This document shows, piece by piece, positions 6,825 to 15,710 of a DNA stretch of 20,520 bases. The notes under the pieces were generated by a model. That model ran no database searches, had not been told where the DNA came from, and saw only the letters and a list, made by a program, of their open reading frames with translations. This DNA comes from Arenibacter sp965652575 (lineage in GTDB: Bacteria; Bacteroidota; Bacteroidia; Flavobacteriales; Flavobacteriaceae), in NCBI GenBank assembly GCA_965652575.1, contig CBFGWQ010000050.1, positions 1 to 20,520 on the forward strand, read 5' to 3'. The position numbers were made by a program, and so were the translations under genes. Positions within the stretch are counted from its first letter, which is position 1. Each line of letters opens with the position of its first letter.

Positions 6825-8369
6825 ATGAAGATTTTTAATGCCAAACAGATATACGAAGCTGATAAATTCACAATAGATAAACAGGGGATCACCAGTGAAC
6901 AGCTTATGGAACGGGCAGCAATCCGGATCTTTAATTGGATGCATTCCAGAATGCAGGGTGCCCGGTCAAAAATTCATTTGTTTTGCGGTATAGGCAATAA
7001 TGGGGGGGACGGACTGGCACTTGCCAGACATTTATTGGATCACGACTATAATATCGAGGTTTTTGTTGTAAACTTTAGCGAGCACAGGTCAAAGGATTTT
7101 TTAATCAACCTGGATCGTTTAAAGGAGAAGGGTATCTGGCCCAATTTTATAAATGAACAATCGGAATTCCCCTCTCTAGGAAAAGATGATATTATTGTGG
7201 ATGCCATTTTTGGCATAGGGCTCAACAGGGTTCCTGATAAATGGTTGATAAGGCTTATACAATACCTTAACAACTCCAATGCCTTTGTTCTTTCCATAGA
7301 TATCCCTTCGGGGCTATTTATGGATGCCGGTCTTCCCAATGCGGATAGTGTAATAAAAGCAAATTACGTGCTTACTTTTCAAGTGCCGAAACTTGTTTTT
7401 TTTCTTCCGGAAACGGGAAAATATATAGGTCATTGGGAGGTGTTGGATATTGGTTTGGACCTGGATTTCTTGGTTGGCCTGAAAACCGAATATGAGTTGA
7501 TCGGTAAGGGCGAAGTACTGTCCATGTACATGCCCCGGGAGAAGTTTTCGCATAAGGGCAGCTATGGTCACTCCCTGATAATTGGGGGAAGTTACGGAAA
7601 GGTGGGAGCCGTTGTTCTGGCCGCCAAAGGGAGTATATTGGCCGGAAGCGGATTGGTTACGGCCTATGTCCCAAAGTGCGGGTACGGGCCATTGCAAACG
7701 GCATTGCCGGAAGCCATGGTAATAACGGACAATAATGAAGGGGAAATTTCCAAAATTGATTTTGACATAATGCCCAGCGTAATAGGTATTGGCGTTGGAA
7801 TGGGGACAACGGGGACTACATCCAAGGCCTTTTCCAATTTTCTAAAGAGCAATAAATTGCCTTTGGTCATTGATGCCGACGCATTGAACATACTTTCCAA
7901 AAATAAGGGCCTATTAAAAAAAATGCCTCCCCAAACCGTTCTGACCCCACATCCCAAGGAGTTGGAGCGAATAATAGGGAAATGGACGGACGACTTTGAC
8001 AAGTTGAAAAAAGCAAAGCAGTTCTCTGAAAAATACGATTGTATTTTGGTTATTAAAGGGGCGAACACCATTACCGTTTATAAGGATATGGGCTATGTGA
8101 ACACCACCGGAAATCCCGGGATGGCCACCGGTGGTAGCGGGGATGTGCTCACAGGGGTTATTGCGGGCCTGATAGCCCAGGGCCATTCCCCGTTAAATGC
8201 GGCCATTTTTGGCGTGTACCTCCATGGAAAGGCCGCCGATATTGCCGTGGAGAATTGTGGTTTTCAGGCCTTGATCGCCAGTGGTATACTGGACAATATA
8301 GGCAAGGCCTATTTGGATCTTTTTCAAGTTTCGGAACCCGATGTTGCCTCTGGGGAAGGAGGGCAATGA
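6825..8369 (+). CDS. nnr: Bifunctional NAD(P)H-hydrate epimerase/ADP-dependent dehydratase
   Basis: This enzyme repairs damaged NADH and NADPH: the N-terminal domain interconverts R- and S-hydrates and the C-terminal domain dehydrates the S form using ADP. The 514-residue product has the YjeF N-terminal (NnrE) domain at about 1-215, with CGIGNNGGDGLALARHL (54-70) and VDAIFGIGL (125-133). The ribokinase-like NnrD domain covers about 225-495, with KGSYGHSLIIGGSYGKVGA, VIDADALNIL (348-357), TPHPKE (374-379) and NTTGNPGMATGGSGDVLTG (426-444), which forms the nucleotide and catalytic site. Both domains are full length. The ATG at 6825 gives the usual start MKIFNAKQIYEAD. It is divergent from the thr operon and stops only 6 bases from the end of the convergent downstream gene, so the two transcripts must overlap or end abruptly. 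Confidence 0.95.
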   Translation: MKIFNAKQIYEADKFTIDKQGITSEQLMERAAIRIFNWMHSRMQGARSKIHLFCGIGNNGGDGLALARHLLDHDYNIEVFVVNFSEHRSKDFLINLDRLKEKGIWPNFINEQSEFPSLGKDDIIVDAIFGIGLNRVPDKWLIRLIQYLNNSNAFVLSIDIPSGLFMDAGLPNADSVIKANYVLTFQVPKLVFFLPETGKYIGHWEVLDIGLDLDFLVGLKTEYELIGKGEVLSMYMPREKFSHKGSYGHSLIIGGSYGKVGAVVLAAKGSILAGSGLVTAYVPKCGYGPLQTALPEAMVITDNNEGEISKIDFDIMPSVIGIGVGMGTTGTTSKAFSNFLKSNKLPLVIDADALNILSKNKGLLKKMPPQTVLTPHPKELERIIGKWTDDFDKLKKAKQFSEKYDCILVIKGANTITVYKDMGYVNTTGNPGMATGGSGDVLTGVIAGLIAQGHSPLNAAIFGVYLHGKAADIAVENCGFQALIASGILDNIGKAYLDLFQVSEPDVASGEGGQ

Positions 8370-8375
8370 CTACCG

Positions 8376-8786
8376 CTATTCCACATTGGAGGCCCTTACA
8401 CGCCTTTTTATCCACAACAGGGCATTGTCCTGATCAATAAAGAATTTCATGGGCTTTTTGTAAAATAGCTTTTCAATATTAAAATTGTGCATATCAATTT
8501 CTTTTATGGAAACTACTGCAAATGCCTTAATGTTCTCTATTTCCCTAATTTGATTGTATACCATTGGATCTATGGCATACGAGTTTTTCCTTAAGCTTAT
8601 GTAACCGAAGTTTTTATTTCTGAAATGGATCTCCATAATGCCAATAATTTGAAATACCCTTTCTTTGGTAATGGTGCTTCCTTCGTCAAAAATAGAAACC
8701 ATGTAGTCTTCAAATACCTGTACTTTTCCAATGTCCAGTTGATATTCTCGTACGATAATAGTCTTCTTGGGTCGTCCGACTTTCAT
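8376..8786 (-). CDS. Small SpoIIAA/STAS-like protein, function unknown
   Basis: The 136-residue product has no catalytic motif that I recognise. Its pattern, an opening beta region (KVQVFEDYMVSIFDEG), a helix (TKERVFQIIGIMEIHF), a strand (FGYISLRKNSYAIDP), a helix with IREIENIKAFAVVS and a final helix after a short linker (DQDNALLWIKRRV), resembles small flavobacterial proteins that look like SpoIIAA or STAS domains. Such domains bind partner proteins or small ligands. The basic start MKVGRPKKTII is unusual and reminiscent of an AT-hook (GRPKK), so weak nucleic-acid binding is possible. Its 3' end is 6 bases from the nnr stop in the opposite direction. An inverted repeat (8855-8873) lies upstream. 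A TAAATTCG -7-like element precedes the start, but no good -33 is seen. The fold guess is by pattern memory and is moderate at best. Confidence 0.7.
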   Translation of the reverse strand: MKVGRPKKTIIVREYQLDIGKVQVFEDYMVSIFDEGSTITKERVFQIIGIMEIHFRNKNFGYISLRKNSYAIDPMVYNQIREIENIKAFAVVSIKEIDMHNFNIEKLFYKKPMKFFIDQDNALLWIKRRVRASNVE

Positions 8787-8854
8787 TCTCCGTATTTTAT
8801 ATAGTGTGTCTGCAGCGAATTTAGAATTAAGTGCAGCTATTGTAAAAATTATTA

Positions 8855-8873
8855 GATTAAAGACACTTTAATC
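8855..8873. repeat. Inverted repeat upstream of the STAS-like gene
   Basis: GATTAAAG, loop ACA, CTTTAATC is a perfect 8-bp inverted repeat 69 bases upstream of the start at 8786 and downstream of the clpC terminator. It could be a dimeric regulator site or a small hairpin. There is no U-run, so it is not a good terminator. Confidence 0.45.
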
Positions 8874-8935
8874 GTTTATGTGGAATGGAAATGGGCCAGC
8901 TGTATTTGATTTCTTACAAACGTACGGGAATAAAT

Positions 8936-8967
8936 AAAAAAAGGAGTAGCATTTGGCTACTCCTTTT
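8936..8967 (-). terminator. Intrinsic terminator of clpC
   Basis: On the minus strand GGAGTAGC (8963-8956), loop CAAAT, GCTACTCC (8950-8943) is followed by seven T (8942-8936), with AAAA before the stem to extend it. It lies 23 bases after the clpC stop codon. Confidence 0.9.
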
Positions 8968-8989
8968 GTGTCTATTGGTGATGTTCCAA

Positions 8990-11542
8990 TTAGGTCTTGG
9001 ACGACTTTTCCGCTTTTTTGATCTTAATGGTAAGCGTTTCCTTGGTTTCATCGAGATCCATATGAATGGTATCGCCTTCCTCCAATTTGGAATTTACGAT
9101 TTCCTCGGCCAATGCATCTTCAATATATTTTTGAATGGCCCTCTTAAGCGGTCTGGCACCGTATTGTTTATCGAATCCCTTTTCGGCAATATAATCCTTG
9201 GCCTTGTCCGTTAGCAGTAGGTCATATCCTATATCCTTGATCCTTCGGTATAATTTGTTAAGCTCAATATCGATTATCCTGTGGATATCTTCGCGCTCAA
9301 GAGCGTTAAATACCACCACATCATCTATTCTGTTCAAGAATTCCGGTGCAAAGGCTTTCTTTAGGGCATTTTCGATAACACTTTTTTGATGGGTGTCCGC
9401 CTGGGCCTTTTTTGCGGAAGTTCCAAAACCGACTCCCTGGCCAAAATCTTTAATTTGTCTTGCTCCAATGTTGGAGGTCATAATGATGATGGTATTTCTA
9501 AAATCGATCTTTCTGCCAAGACTATCGGTTAGGTAACCATCGTCCAGCACTTGCAGAAGCATATTGAATACATCTGGATGTGCCTTTTCAATTTCATCCA
9601 ACAGAATAACGGAATAGGGTTTGCGGCGCACCTTTTCGGTCAATTGCCCGCCTTCTTCATACCCAACATATCCCGGAGGGGCACCTACAAGTCGTGATAT
9701 GGCAAATTTCTCCATATATTCGCTCATATCCACTCGGATCAAGGCATCCTCGGAATCGAACAGCTCCTTGGCCAATATTTTGGCAAGTTGTGTTTTACCC
9801 ACCCCGGTCTGTCCTAAAAAGATGAAGGAACCAATAGGTTTGTTCGGATCTTTTAGACCTGCCCGGTTACGCTGGATGGCTTTGGCCACTTTGGCCACTG
9901 CTTCGTCCTGACCGATTACATTGCTCTTGATAAGTTTTGGCAGTTCGGCCAATTTATTGCTTTCCGTTTGCGCTATCCTATTTACGGGGATCCCGCTCAT
10001 CATGGAAACCACGTCCGCCACATTGTCTTCCGTAACGGTTTCCTTATGGAGTTTACTGTCCTCCTCCCAACGTTCCTGGGCAATGGACAAATCTTTTTCT
10101 ATTCGTTTTTCATCGTCCCTAAGCTTGGCGGCTTCTTCGTATTTCTGCTTTTTTACGACCGTATTTTTAAGTTCACGAACGTCTTCCAATTGTTTTTCCA
10201 GTTCCAAAATTTGTTTGGGAACATCCATGTTCACAATGTGTACGCGAGAACCTGCTTCGTCCAGGGCATCAATGGCCTTATCCGGTAAATAGCGGTCCGT
10301 CATGTACCTGTTGGTAAGGCTTACACAGGCAATAATGGCCTCATCGGTGTAAATTACATTATGGTGGTCCTCATACTTTCCTTTGATGTTTTTTAAGATC
10401 TCAATGGTTTCGCTTACACTGGTAGGCTCAACGATCACCTTTTGAAATCTTCTTTCCAGGGCACCGTCTTTTTCTATATACTGTCTGTATTCGTCCAAAG
10501 TGGTGGCCCCTATACATTGGATTTCACCTCTGGCAAGTGCCGGCTTGAACATATTGGAGGCATCCAAACTGCCCGTTGCGCCACCGGCCCCGACAATGGT
10601 GTGGATCTCATCGATGAACAGGATAACATCGTTGTTTTTTTCCAGTTCGTTCATAACGGCCTTCATCCGCTCTTCAAATTGTCCGCGATACTTGGTCCCG
10701 GCCACCAAGGAAGCCAAATCCAGGGTTACCACCCTTTTATTGTAGAGGATCCTGGACACTTTCTTGTTGATTATTCTCAGGGCGAGTCCTTCGGCAATGG
10801 CACTTTTACCAACGCCGGGCTCTCCTATCAACAGGGGATTGTTCTTTTTTCTTCTGCTCAGGATCTGGGAAACCCTTTCAATTTCCTTTTCACGGCCCAC
10901 AACGGGGTCCAATTTGTTTTCCTCCGCCATTTTGGTAAGGTCACGGCCAAAATTGTCCAGGACAGGGGTCTTCGATTTTTTGCTTCCCTTTTGCCCTGTA
11001 CCGGAAGTGCCAAAAGTACCTTCCTTTTCATCGTTGGGCTCATCGGAATCACTGGGGAAGGACTCCGAAGTGGGAGAATCTATATAGTCGTCATCACTTG
11101 TTATCATTGATTTAAACTGATCTTTTACACCATCATAGTCCACTTTTAATTTATGTAGCAGTTTGGTAGTGGGATCATTTTCATTACGCAAAATACACAG
11201 TAATAAATGGGCCGTATTGATAGAGGAGCTTTGAAATAATTTAGCTTCAAGAAATGTTGTTTTCAGCGCACGCTCCGCCTGTCTGGTCAGGTGCAGGTTC
11301 TTTTTGTCCTTTTGTGCGGCACTCGCATTTGGATTGGCGGGACTTAAAATTTCCACTTTTCTTCTCAAGTGATCCAAGTCCACGTCCAATGCGTCTAAAA
11401 TGCTTATTGCTTTTCCATTACCGTCACGCAGTAATCCCAGCATCAAATGCTCGGTTCCAATGAAGTCGTGGCCCAATCTTAAAGCCTCTTCCTTACTGTA
11501 AGCAATTACATCTTTTACTCTAGGGGAAAAATTGTCGTCCAT
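8990..11542 (-). CDS. clpC: ATP-dependent Clp protease ATP-binding subunit ClpC
   Basis: ClpC is an AAA+ unfoldase that feeds proteins to ClpP. The 850-residue product has the two-repeat Clp N domain (about 1-145), an acidic linker (145-185) and AAA-1 with GEPGVGKS (240-247) and VILFIDE (306-312). A middle coiled coil of UVR type follows, including QKYEEAAKLRDDEKRIEKD (about 466-484). AAA-2 has GQTGVGKT (577-584) and VILLDE (645-650), and the C-terminal small domain follows. VGF (704-706) is the loop that docks ClpP. The short middle domain marks ClpC rather than ClpB. I chose ATG at 11542 (MDDNFSPRVKDV), with AAAGGA nearby, over an upstream TTG at 11557. Divergent from gyrA; single-gene transcript with a clear terminator. 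Confidence 0.96.
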   Translation of the reverse strand: MDDNFSPRVKDVIAYSKEEALRLGHDFIGTEHLMLGLLRDGNGKAISILDALDVDLDHLRRKVEILSPANPNASAAQKDKKNLHLTRQAERALKTTFLEAKLFQSSSINTAHLLLCILRNENDPTTKLLHKLKVDYDGVKDQFKSMITSDDDYIDSPTSESFPSDSDEPNDEKEGTFGTSGTGQKGSKKSKTPVLDNFGRDLTKMAEENKLDPVVGREKEIERVSQILSRRKKNNPLLIGEPGVGKSAIAEGLALRIINKKVSRILYNKRVVTLDLASLVAGTKYRGQFEERMKAVMNELEKNNDVILFIDEIHTIVGAGGATGSLDASNMFKPALARGEIQCIGATTLDEYRQYIEKDGALERRFQKVIVEPTSVSETIEILKNIKGKYEDHHNVIYTDEAIIACVSLTNRYMTDRYLPDKAIDALDEAGSRVHIVNMDVPKQILELEKQLEDVRELKNTVVKKQKYEEAAKLRDDEKRIEKDLSIAQERWEEDSKLHKETVTEDNVADVVSMMSGIPVNRIAQTESNKLAELPKLIKSNVIGQDEAVAKVAKAIQRNRAGLKDPNKPIGSFIFLGQTGVGKTQLAKILAKELFDSEDALIRVDMSEYMEKFAISRLVGAPPGYVGYEEGGQLTEKVRRKPYSVILLDEIEKAHPDVFNMLLQVLDDGYLTDSLGRKIDFRNTIIIMTSNIGARQIKDFGQGVGFGTSAKKAQADTHQKSVIENALKKAFAPEFLNRIDDVVVFNALEREDIHRIIDIELNKLYRRIKDIGYDLLLTDKAKDYIAEKGFDKQYGARPLKRAIQKYIEDALAEEIVNSKLEEGDTIHMDLDETKETLTIKIKKAEKSSKT

Positions 11543-11799
11543 AAAATATCCTTTCAACTTTAAAAATAGTAAATCTATATCAATCTATGGCAAATACTAT
11601 ACCTAATATTCGTTAAACGTGGCCGTTTTGACGAAATAGGTCATTATTTACATAAAAATTAACAATCAAACCAATGCCGGAACCCCATATTTGTAGTGTT
11701 GATAAATTCTTTGTAAAAGTATGTCCCAAGTACCTTTATAGTATCGATTTTACGTATATTGTCCTGCTTTTTTAACTAAAAATAAATAGAAGATTTTAA
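11543..11799. promoter_or_regulatory. Divergent clpC/gyrA intergenic region
   Basis: For clpC (minus), TTTG (11594-11591), 22 bases and TATTTTTA (11568-11561) is a possible promoter. For gyrA (plus), TTG (11711-11713), 17 bases and TACCTTTA (11731-11738) is a possible promoter. Both deviate by one base from TAnnTTTG and by spacing, so they are weak. No CtsR-like direct repeat or CIRCE palindrome was found by eye. Confidence 0.35.
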
Positions 11800-14331
11800 A
11801 TGGCTGAAGGAGAAAAATTAATTCCGATCAATATTGAAGATGAAATGAAATCTGCCTACATTGATTATTCAATGTCGGTCATTGTGTCACGTGCCCTGCC
11901 AGATGTTAGGGATGGTTTAAAGCCAGTGCATAGAAGGGTTTTGTTCGGAATGCACGAGTTGGGCGTTAGATCCAATAGTGCCCACAAAAAATCCGCGCGT
12001 ATTGTCGGGGAAGTATTGGGAAAGTATCATCCGCACGGGGATACTTCTGTTTATGATTCCATGGTCCGTATGGCCCAGGAGTGGAGTTTAAGGTATATGT
12101 TGGTAGATGGTCAGGGCAACTTTGGTTCCATTGATGGTGACAGTCCGGCCGCAATGCGTTATACGGAAGCCCGTATGCGAAAGATTGCGGATGATATGTT
12201 GGCCGATATAGATAAGGATACTGTGGACCATCAGCTCAATTTTGATGATTCCTTACAGGAGCCCACGGTACTCCCTACCAGGATACCTAATTTATTGATC
12301 AATGGCGCTTCCGGTATCGCCGTGGGCATGGCGACCAATATGCCGCCCCATAACCTGTCCGAGGTAGTGGACGGCACGGTGGCCTATATAGACAATAACG
12401 ATATTGAAATAGATGAGCTTATTACCCATATCAAGGCTCCGGATTTTCCCACGGGCGGTGTAATATACGGCTATGATGGGGTAAAAGAAGCTTTCCATAC
12501 AGGACGTGGCCGTGTGGTAGTGAGGGCGAAGGCCATTTTTGAGGAGGTACAGGGAAGGGAGAGTATAGTAGTGACCGAAATTCCCTACCAGATCAACAAG
12601 GCGGACATGATCAAGAAGACCGCCGATCTGGTCAACGAAAAAAAGATCGAAGGTATTTCCACCATTAGGGACGAATCCGACAGGAACGGAATGCGTATCG
12701 TATATATCCTAAAAAAGGATGCTATTCCAAATATCGTTCTCAACACCTTGTACAAATACACTTCGCTGCAGTCTTCATTTAGTGTCAATAATATAGCCCT
12801 GGTAAACGGAAGGCCGCAATTGTTGAATGTTAAGGAAATGATCCACTATTTTGTGGAGCACCGTCATGACGTTGTGGTAAGACGTACGGAATTTGAACTG
12901 AAGAAGGCCGAAGACAGGGCCCATATCTTGGAGGGATTGATCATAGCCTCGGATAATATAGACGAGGTAATCGCCATCATAAGGGCATCCTCCAATGCCG
13001 ATGAGGCCAGGGAAAAACTTATGGAGCGCTTCAAGCTTAGCGAAATCCAGGCCAGGGCCATAGTTGAAATGCGTTTACGCCAATTGACCGGACTGGAGCA
13101 GGATAAATTAAGGTCCGAATATGAAGAAATTATCCTGACCATTGCCGACCTGAAGGATATCCTGGCAAAGAAGGAGCGAAGAATGCAGATCATCAAGGAT
13201 GAACTACTGGAGATCAAGGACAAGTACGGGGACAACCGTCGTTCCGAAATAAATTTTGCAGGCGGGGACCTAAGTATGGAGGATATGATCCCGGACGAAC
13301 AAGTGGTCATTACCATTTCCCATGCCGGGTATATTAAAAGAACCCCACTTTCGGAATATAAGACCCAAAACAGGGGCGGTGTTGGCCAAAAAGCATCTTC
13401 CACCAGAAATGAAGATTTCCTGGAGCATCTTTTTGTGGGCACCAACCATCAATATATGCTGTTCTTTACCCAGAAAGGCAAATGTTTCTGGATGCGTGTC
13501 TACGAAATTCCGGAGGGAACCAAAACTTCCAAAGGAAGGGCCATCCAGAACCTGATCAATATTGAGAACGATGATATGGTGAAGGCCTTCATCTGTACCC
13601 AAGATCTGAAGGATGAGGAATACGTAAACAGTCATTATGTTATTATGGCCACTAAAAAGGGTATCGTTAAAAAAACATCTCTGGAGCAATACTCAAGGCC
13701 CAGACAGAACGGTATCAATGCAATAAGTGTTCGTGAGGACGACGAACTTTTGGAAGCCAAGCTTACCACGGGTGCCAGCCAGATATTCCTGGGGCTAAGG
13801 TCGGGCAAGGCCATTAGGTTCGAGGAGGTAAAGACGCGACCCATGGGTAGGAATGCCTCCGGCGTTCGCGGAATTACCTTGGCACATGATAAGGATGAGG
13901 TGATAGGTATGGTGGCCGTACATAATTTTGAAGAGGAAATATTGGTGGTGTCCGAGAATGGTTACGGGAAACGCTCAAGTATTGAAGATTATAGGATTAC
14001 CAATAGAGGCGGCAAAGGGGTGAAGACCATTTCCATTACGGAAAAAACAGGTGGCCTGGTAGCCATTAAGAATGTTTCGGACTCCGATGATTTGATGATT
14101 ATCAATAAATCGGGCATCGCAATACGAATGAGTGTTGAGGATTTAAGGGTAATGGGCAGGGCCACCCAAGGTGTGAGACTCATTAATATCAAAGGAAACG
14201 ATTCTATTGCCGCCGTGGCCAAAGTGATGAAGGACGAAGAGGAATTGGAAGATATCAAAACCTTGGAGGTGGATGCCAAAGAAGAAGATGGCACGGCTCT
14301 TGATAACGATAGTGCGGAAACCAAAGAATAA
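11800..14331 (+). CDS. gyrA: DNA gyrase subunit A
   Basis: GyrA is the DNA-cleaving subunit of gyrase, which supercoils DNA with GyrB. The 843-residue product has the winged-helix/TOPRIM-partner core with catalytic Y121 (AAMRYTEARM). The quinolone region is HGDTSVYDSMVRMAQ, and the coiled-coil and C-terminal beta-pinwheel follow from about 500. T82 stands where E. coli has Ser83, S83 where it has Ala84, and D86 matches Asp87. The GyrA box is relaxed: TNRGGKG (734-740) replaces QRRGGKG, and a similar QNRGGVG lies in the first blade (523-529). The tail (811-843) is acidic. The gene starts with MAEGEKLIPINIEDEM as usual and is followed 33 bases later by a TPR gene, a pairing I believe is common in flavobacteria. 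Confidence 0.97.
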   Translation: MAEGEKLIPINIEDEMKSAYIDYSMSVIVSRALPDVRDGLKPVHRRVLFGMHELGVRSNSAHKKSARIVGEVLGKYHPHGDTSVYDSMVRMAQEWSLRYMLVDGQGNFGSIDGDSPAAMRYTEARMRKIADDMLADIDKDTVDHQLNFDDSLQEPTVLPTRIPNLLINGASGIAVGMATNMPPHNLSEVVDGTVAYIDNNDIEIDELITHIKAPDFPTGGVIYGYDGVKEAFHTGRGRVVVRAKAIFEEVQGRESIVVTEIPYQINKADMIKKTADLVNEKKIEGISTIRDESDRNGMRIVYILKKDAIPNIVLNTLYKYTSLQSSFSVNNIALVNGRPQLLNVKEMIHYFVEHRHDVVVRRTEFELKKAEDRAHILEGLIIASDNIDEVIAIIRASSNADEAREKLMERFKLSEIQARAIVEMRLRQLTGLEQDKLRSEYEEIILTIADLKDILAKKERRMQIIKDELLEIKDKYGDNRRSEINFAGGDLSMEDMIPDEQVVITISHAGYIKRTPLSEYKTQNRGGVGQKASSTRNEDFLEHLFVGTNHQYMLFFTQKGKCFWMRVYEIPEGTKTSKGRAIQNLINIENDDMVKAFICTQDLKDEEYVNSHYVIMATKKGIVKKTSLEQYSRPRQNGINAISVREDDELLEAKLTTGASQIFLGLRSGKAIRFEEVKTRPMGRNASGVRGITLAHDKDEVIGMVAVHNFEEEILVVSENGYGKRSSIEDYRITNRGGKGVKTISITEKTGGLVAIKNVSDSDDLMIINKSGIAIRMSVEDLRVMGRATQGVRLINIKGNDSIAAVAKVMKDEEELEDIKTLEVDAKEEDGTALDNDSAETKE

Positions 14332-14364
14332 CATTTAAACACTAATAAGTAAATTAAATCTGAA

Positions 14365-15627
14365 ATGAAAACAAATATTTTAATACTCTCGACCATGTTT
14401 TTTTCGGTGGTCGGAATGGCTCAAAAAGATGAGATCAAAACAGCTGAAAAAGCGTTGAAGTCGGGCGATGCCATGGCTGCGAAAACAGCCTTGGACGGCG
14501 CGTCCTCACTTATTGCGGGTGCAGATGAAAAAATGCAGGCCCAATATTACTTTTTACGGGGAAGCGCTTATGCCCAACTCGCTAAAAACGGTACCGATGG
14601 AGCTTTTGACGAAGCTATTTCTTCCTTTAGAAAAGTGAGCGAGGTAGAGGAGAAAAGTGGTAAGTCCAAATACGGATCGGATGCCAAGGAAAAACTGTCC
14701 GGCATGACGGCCGACCTTATCAATTCCGCTGTGGAAGACAACAACAATAAAAAGTACGAGGAAGCGGCAGGGAAACTCTATATGGGATACCAATTAAGCC
14801 CCCAGGATACCGTTTATCTTTATTATGCGGCCAGTAGTGCCGTAAATGGCGGCCATTGGGAAAAGGCACTTACCTATTACAACGAGTTAAAGGACCTGGG
14901 TTATGACGGAGGCGGAATGGTATATAAAGCAACCAATGTGTCTACAGGGGAAGTGGAGGAAATGGAAAAGACCCAAAGGGAGCTAATGGTCAAATCCGGA
15001 GCCTATAAAGATCCCGTGGATGAAAAAACACCATCCAAGACCACGGAAATCGTTAAGAATATTGCTTTGATCTATACGCAATTAGGTGAGGATGACAAGG
15101 CCCTGGATGCCTATAAGGATGCAAGGGCAAAAGATCCAAAAGATGTAAACCTGATTTTGAACGAAGCCAATCTTTACTATAAGATGGGCGATAAGGAAAA
15201 ATTCAAGTCCTTAATGGCCGAGGCTTCGGAAGTTGCTCCGGATAATCCAGATTTGTTCTATAATGTTGGGGTTATCAATATGGAACAAGGTCTAATTGAA
15301 GACGCCAGGAAAGCATATAAAAGGGCAATCGAGATTAATCCGGGCTACGTGAATGCACAATTAAATCTTTCCACCACCTATGTTAATGAGGGCAACAGCC
15401 TGATAGATGAAATGAATTCCTTGGGCAATTCCAAAGCGGATATCGCCAGATATGATGAACTAAAGGAAAAAAAGGATAGCTTGTTCCGTGATGGGGCCAT
15501 TATCTTGGAGGATGCCTTAAAATTGAACCCGGACAATCAAAGTATACTTTCCCAATTAAAGAATATTTACGGTGCCTTGGGAGATAATGAAAACTTCCTA
15601 CGCCTTAAAAAGCTAAGCGGAGAGTAA
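14365..15627 (+). CDS. Exported tetratricopeptide-repeat protein
   Basis: This 420-residue protein starts with a likely signal peptide (MKTNILILSTMFFSVVGMA, cleavage before Q20), so it probably acts in the periplasm or outer envelope. The rest is helical and contains tetratricopeptide repeats. There is an early pair (about 55-95), a middle set (about 130-180, KYEEAAGKLYMGYQLSP and HWEKALTYYNELKDLGY) and a clear C-terminal run (about 232-355, for example GEDDKALDAYKDARAKDPKD and GLIEDARKAYKRAIEINPGY). Such proteins serve as scaffolds, and no enzyme motif is seen. It follows gyrA by 33 bases with no terminator between, so it is probably co-transcribed, and a good terminator follows. Its specific partner is unknown. 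Confidence 0.9.
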   Translation: MKTNILILSTMFFSVVGMAQKDEIKTAEKALKSGDAMAAKTALDGASSLIAGADEKMQAQYYFLRGSAYAQLAKNGTDGAFDEAISSFRKVSEVEEKSGKSKYGSDAKEKLSGMTADLINSAVEDNNNKKYEEAAGKLYMGYQLSPQDTVYLYYAASSAVNGGHWEKALTYYNELKDLGYDGGGMVYKATNVSTGEVEEMEKTQRELMVKSGAYKDPVDEKTPSKTTEIVKNIALIYTQLGEDDKALDAYKDARAKDPKDVNLILNEANLYYKMGDKEKFKSLMAEASEVAPDNPDLFYNVGVINMEQGLIEDARKAYKRAIEINPGYVNAQLNLSTTYVNEGNSLIDEMNSLGNSKADIARYDELKEKKDSLFRDGAIILEDALKLNPDNQSILSQLKNIYGALGDNENFLRLKKLSGE

Positions 15628-15675
15628 TACCACAACATTTTAACAATGAAGTGGTTTAAACTTTTTCAATAACCC

Positions 15676-15710
15676 AAAGGGGCTATCACAAAACGATGGC
15701 CCTTTTTTTT
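15676..15710 (+). terminator. Terminator of the gyrA-TPR unit
   Basis: AAAGGGGCTATC (15676-15687), loop, GATGGCCCTTT (15695-15705) pairs with one bulged G and one G-T pair, then runs into eight T (15703-15710). The T-run touches the stop codon of the convergent NlpC-like gene (15709-15711). There is no comparable A-run on the 5' side (AAA only), so it is weaker as a terminator for the minus strand. Confidence 0.8.

Noticed and set aside
10442..11110. Long plus-strand reading frame of 222 codons within clpC
   Set aside because: It is antisense to the AAA-1 domain of clpC and shows only shadow composition.
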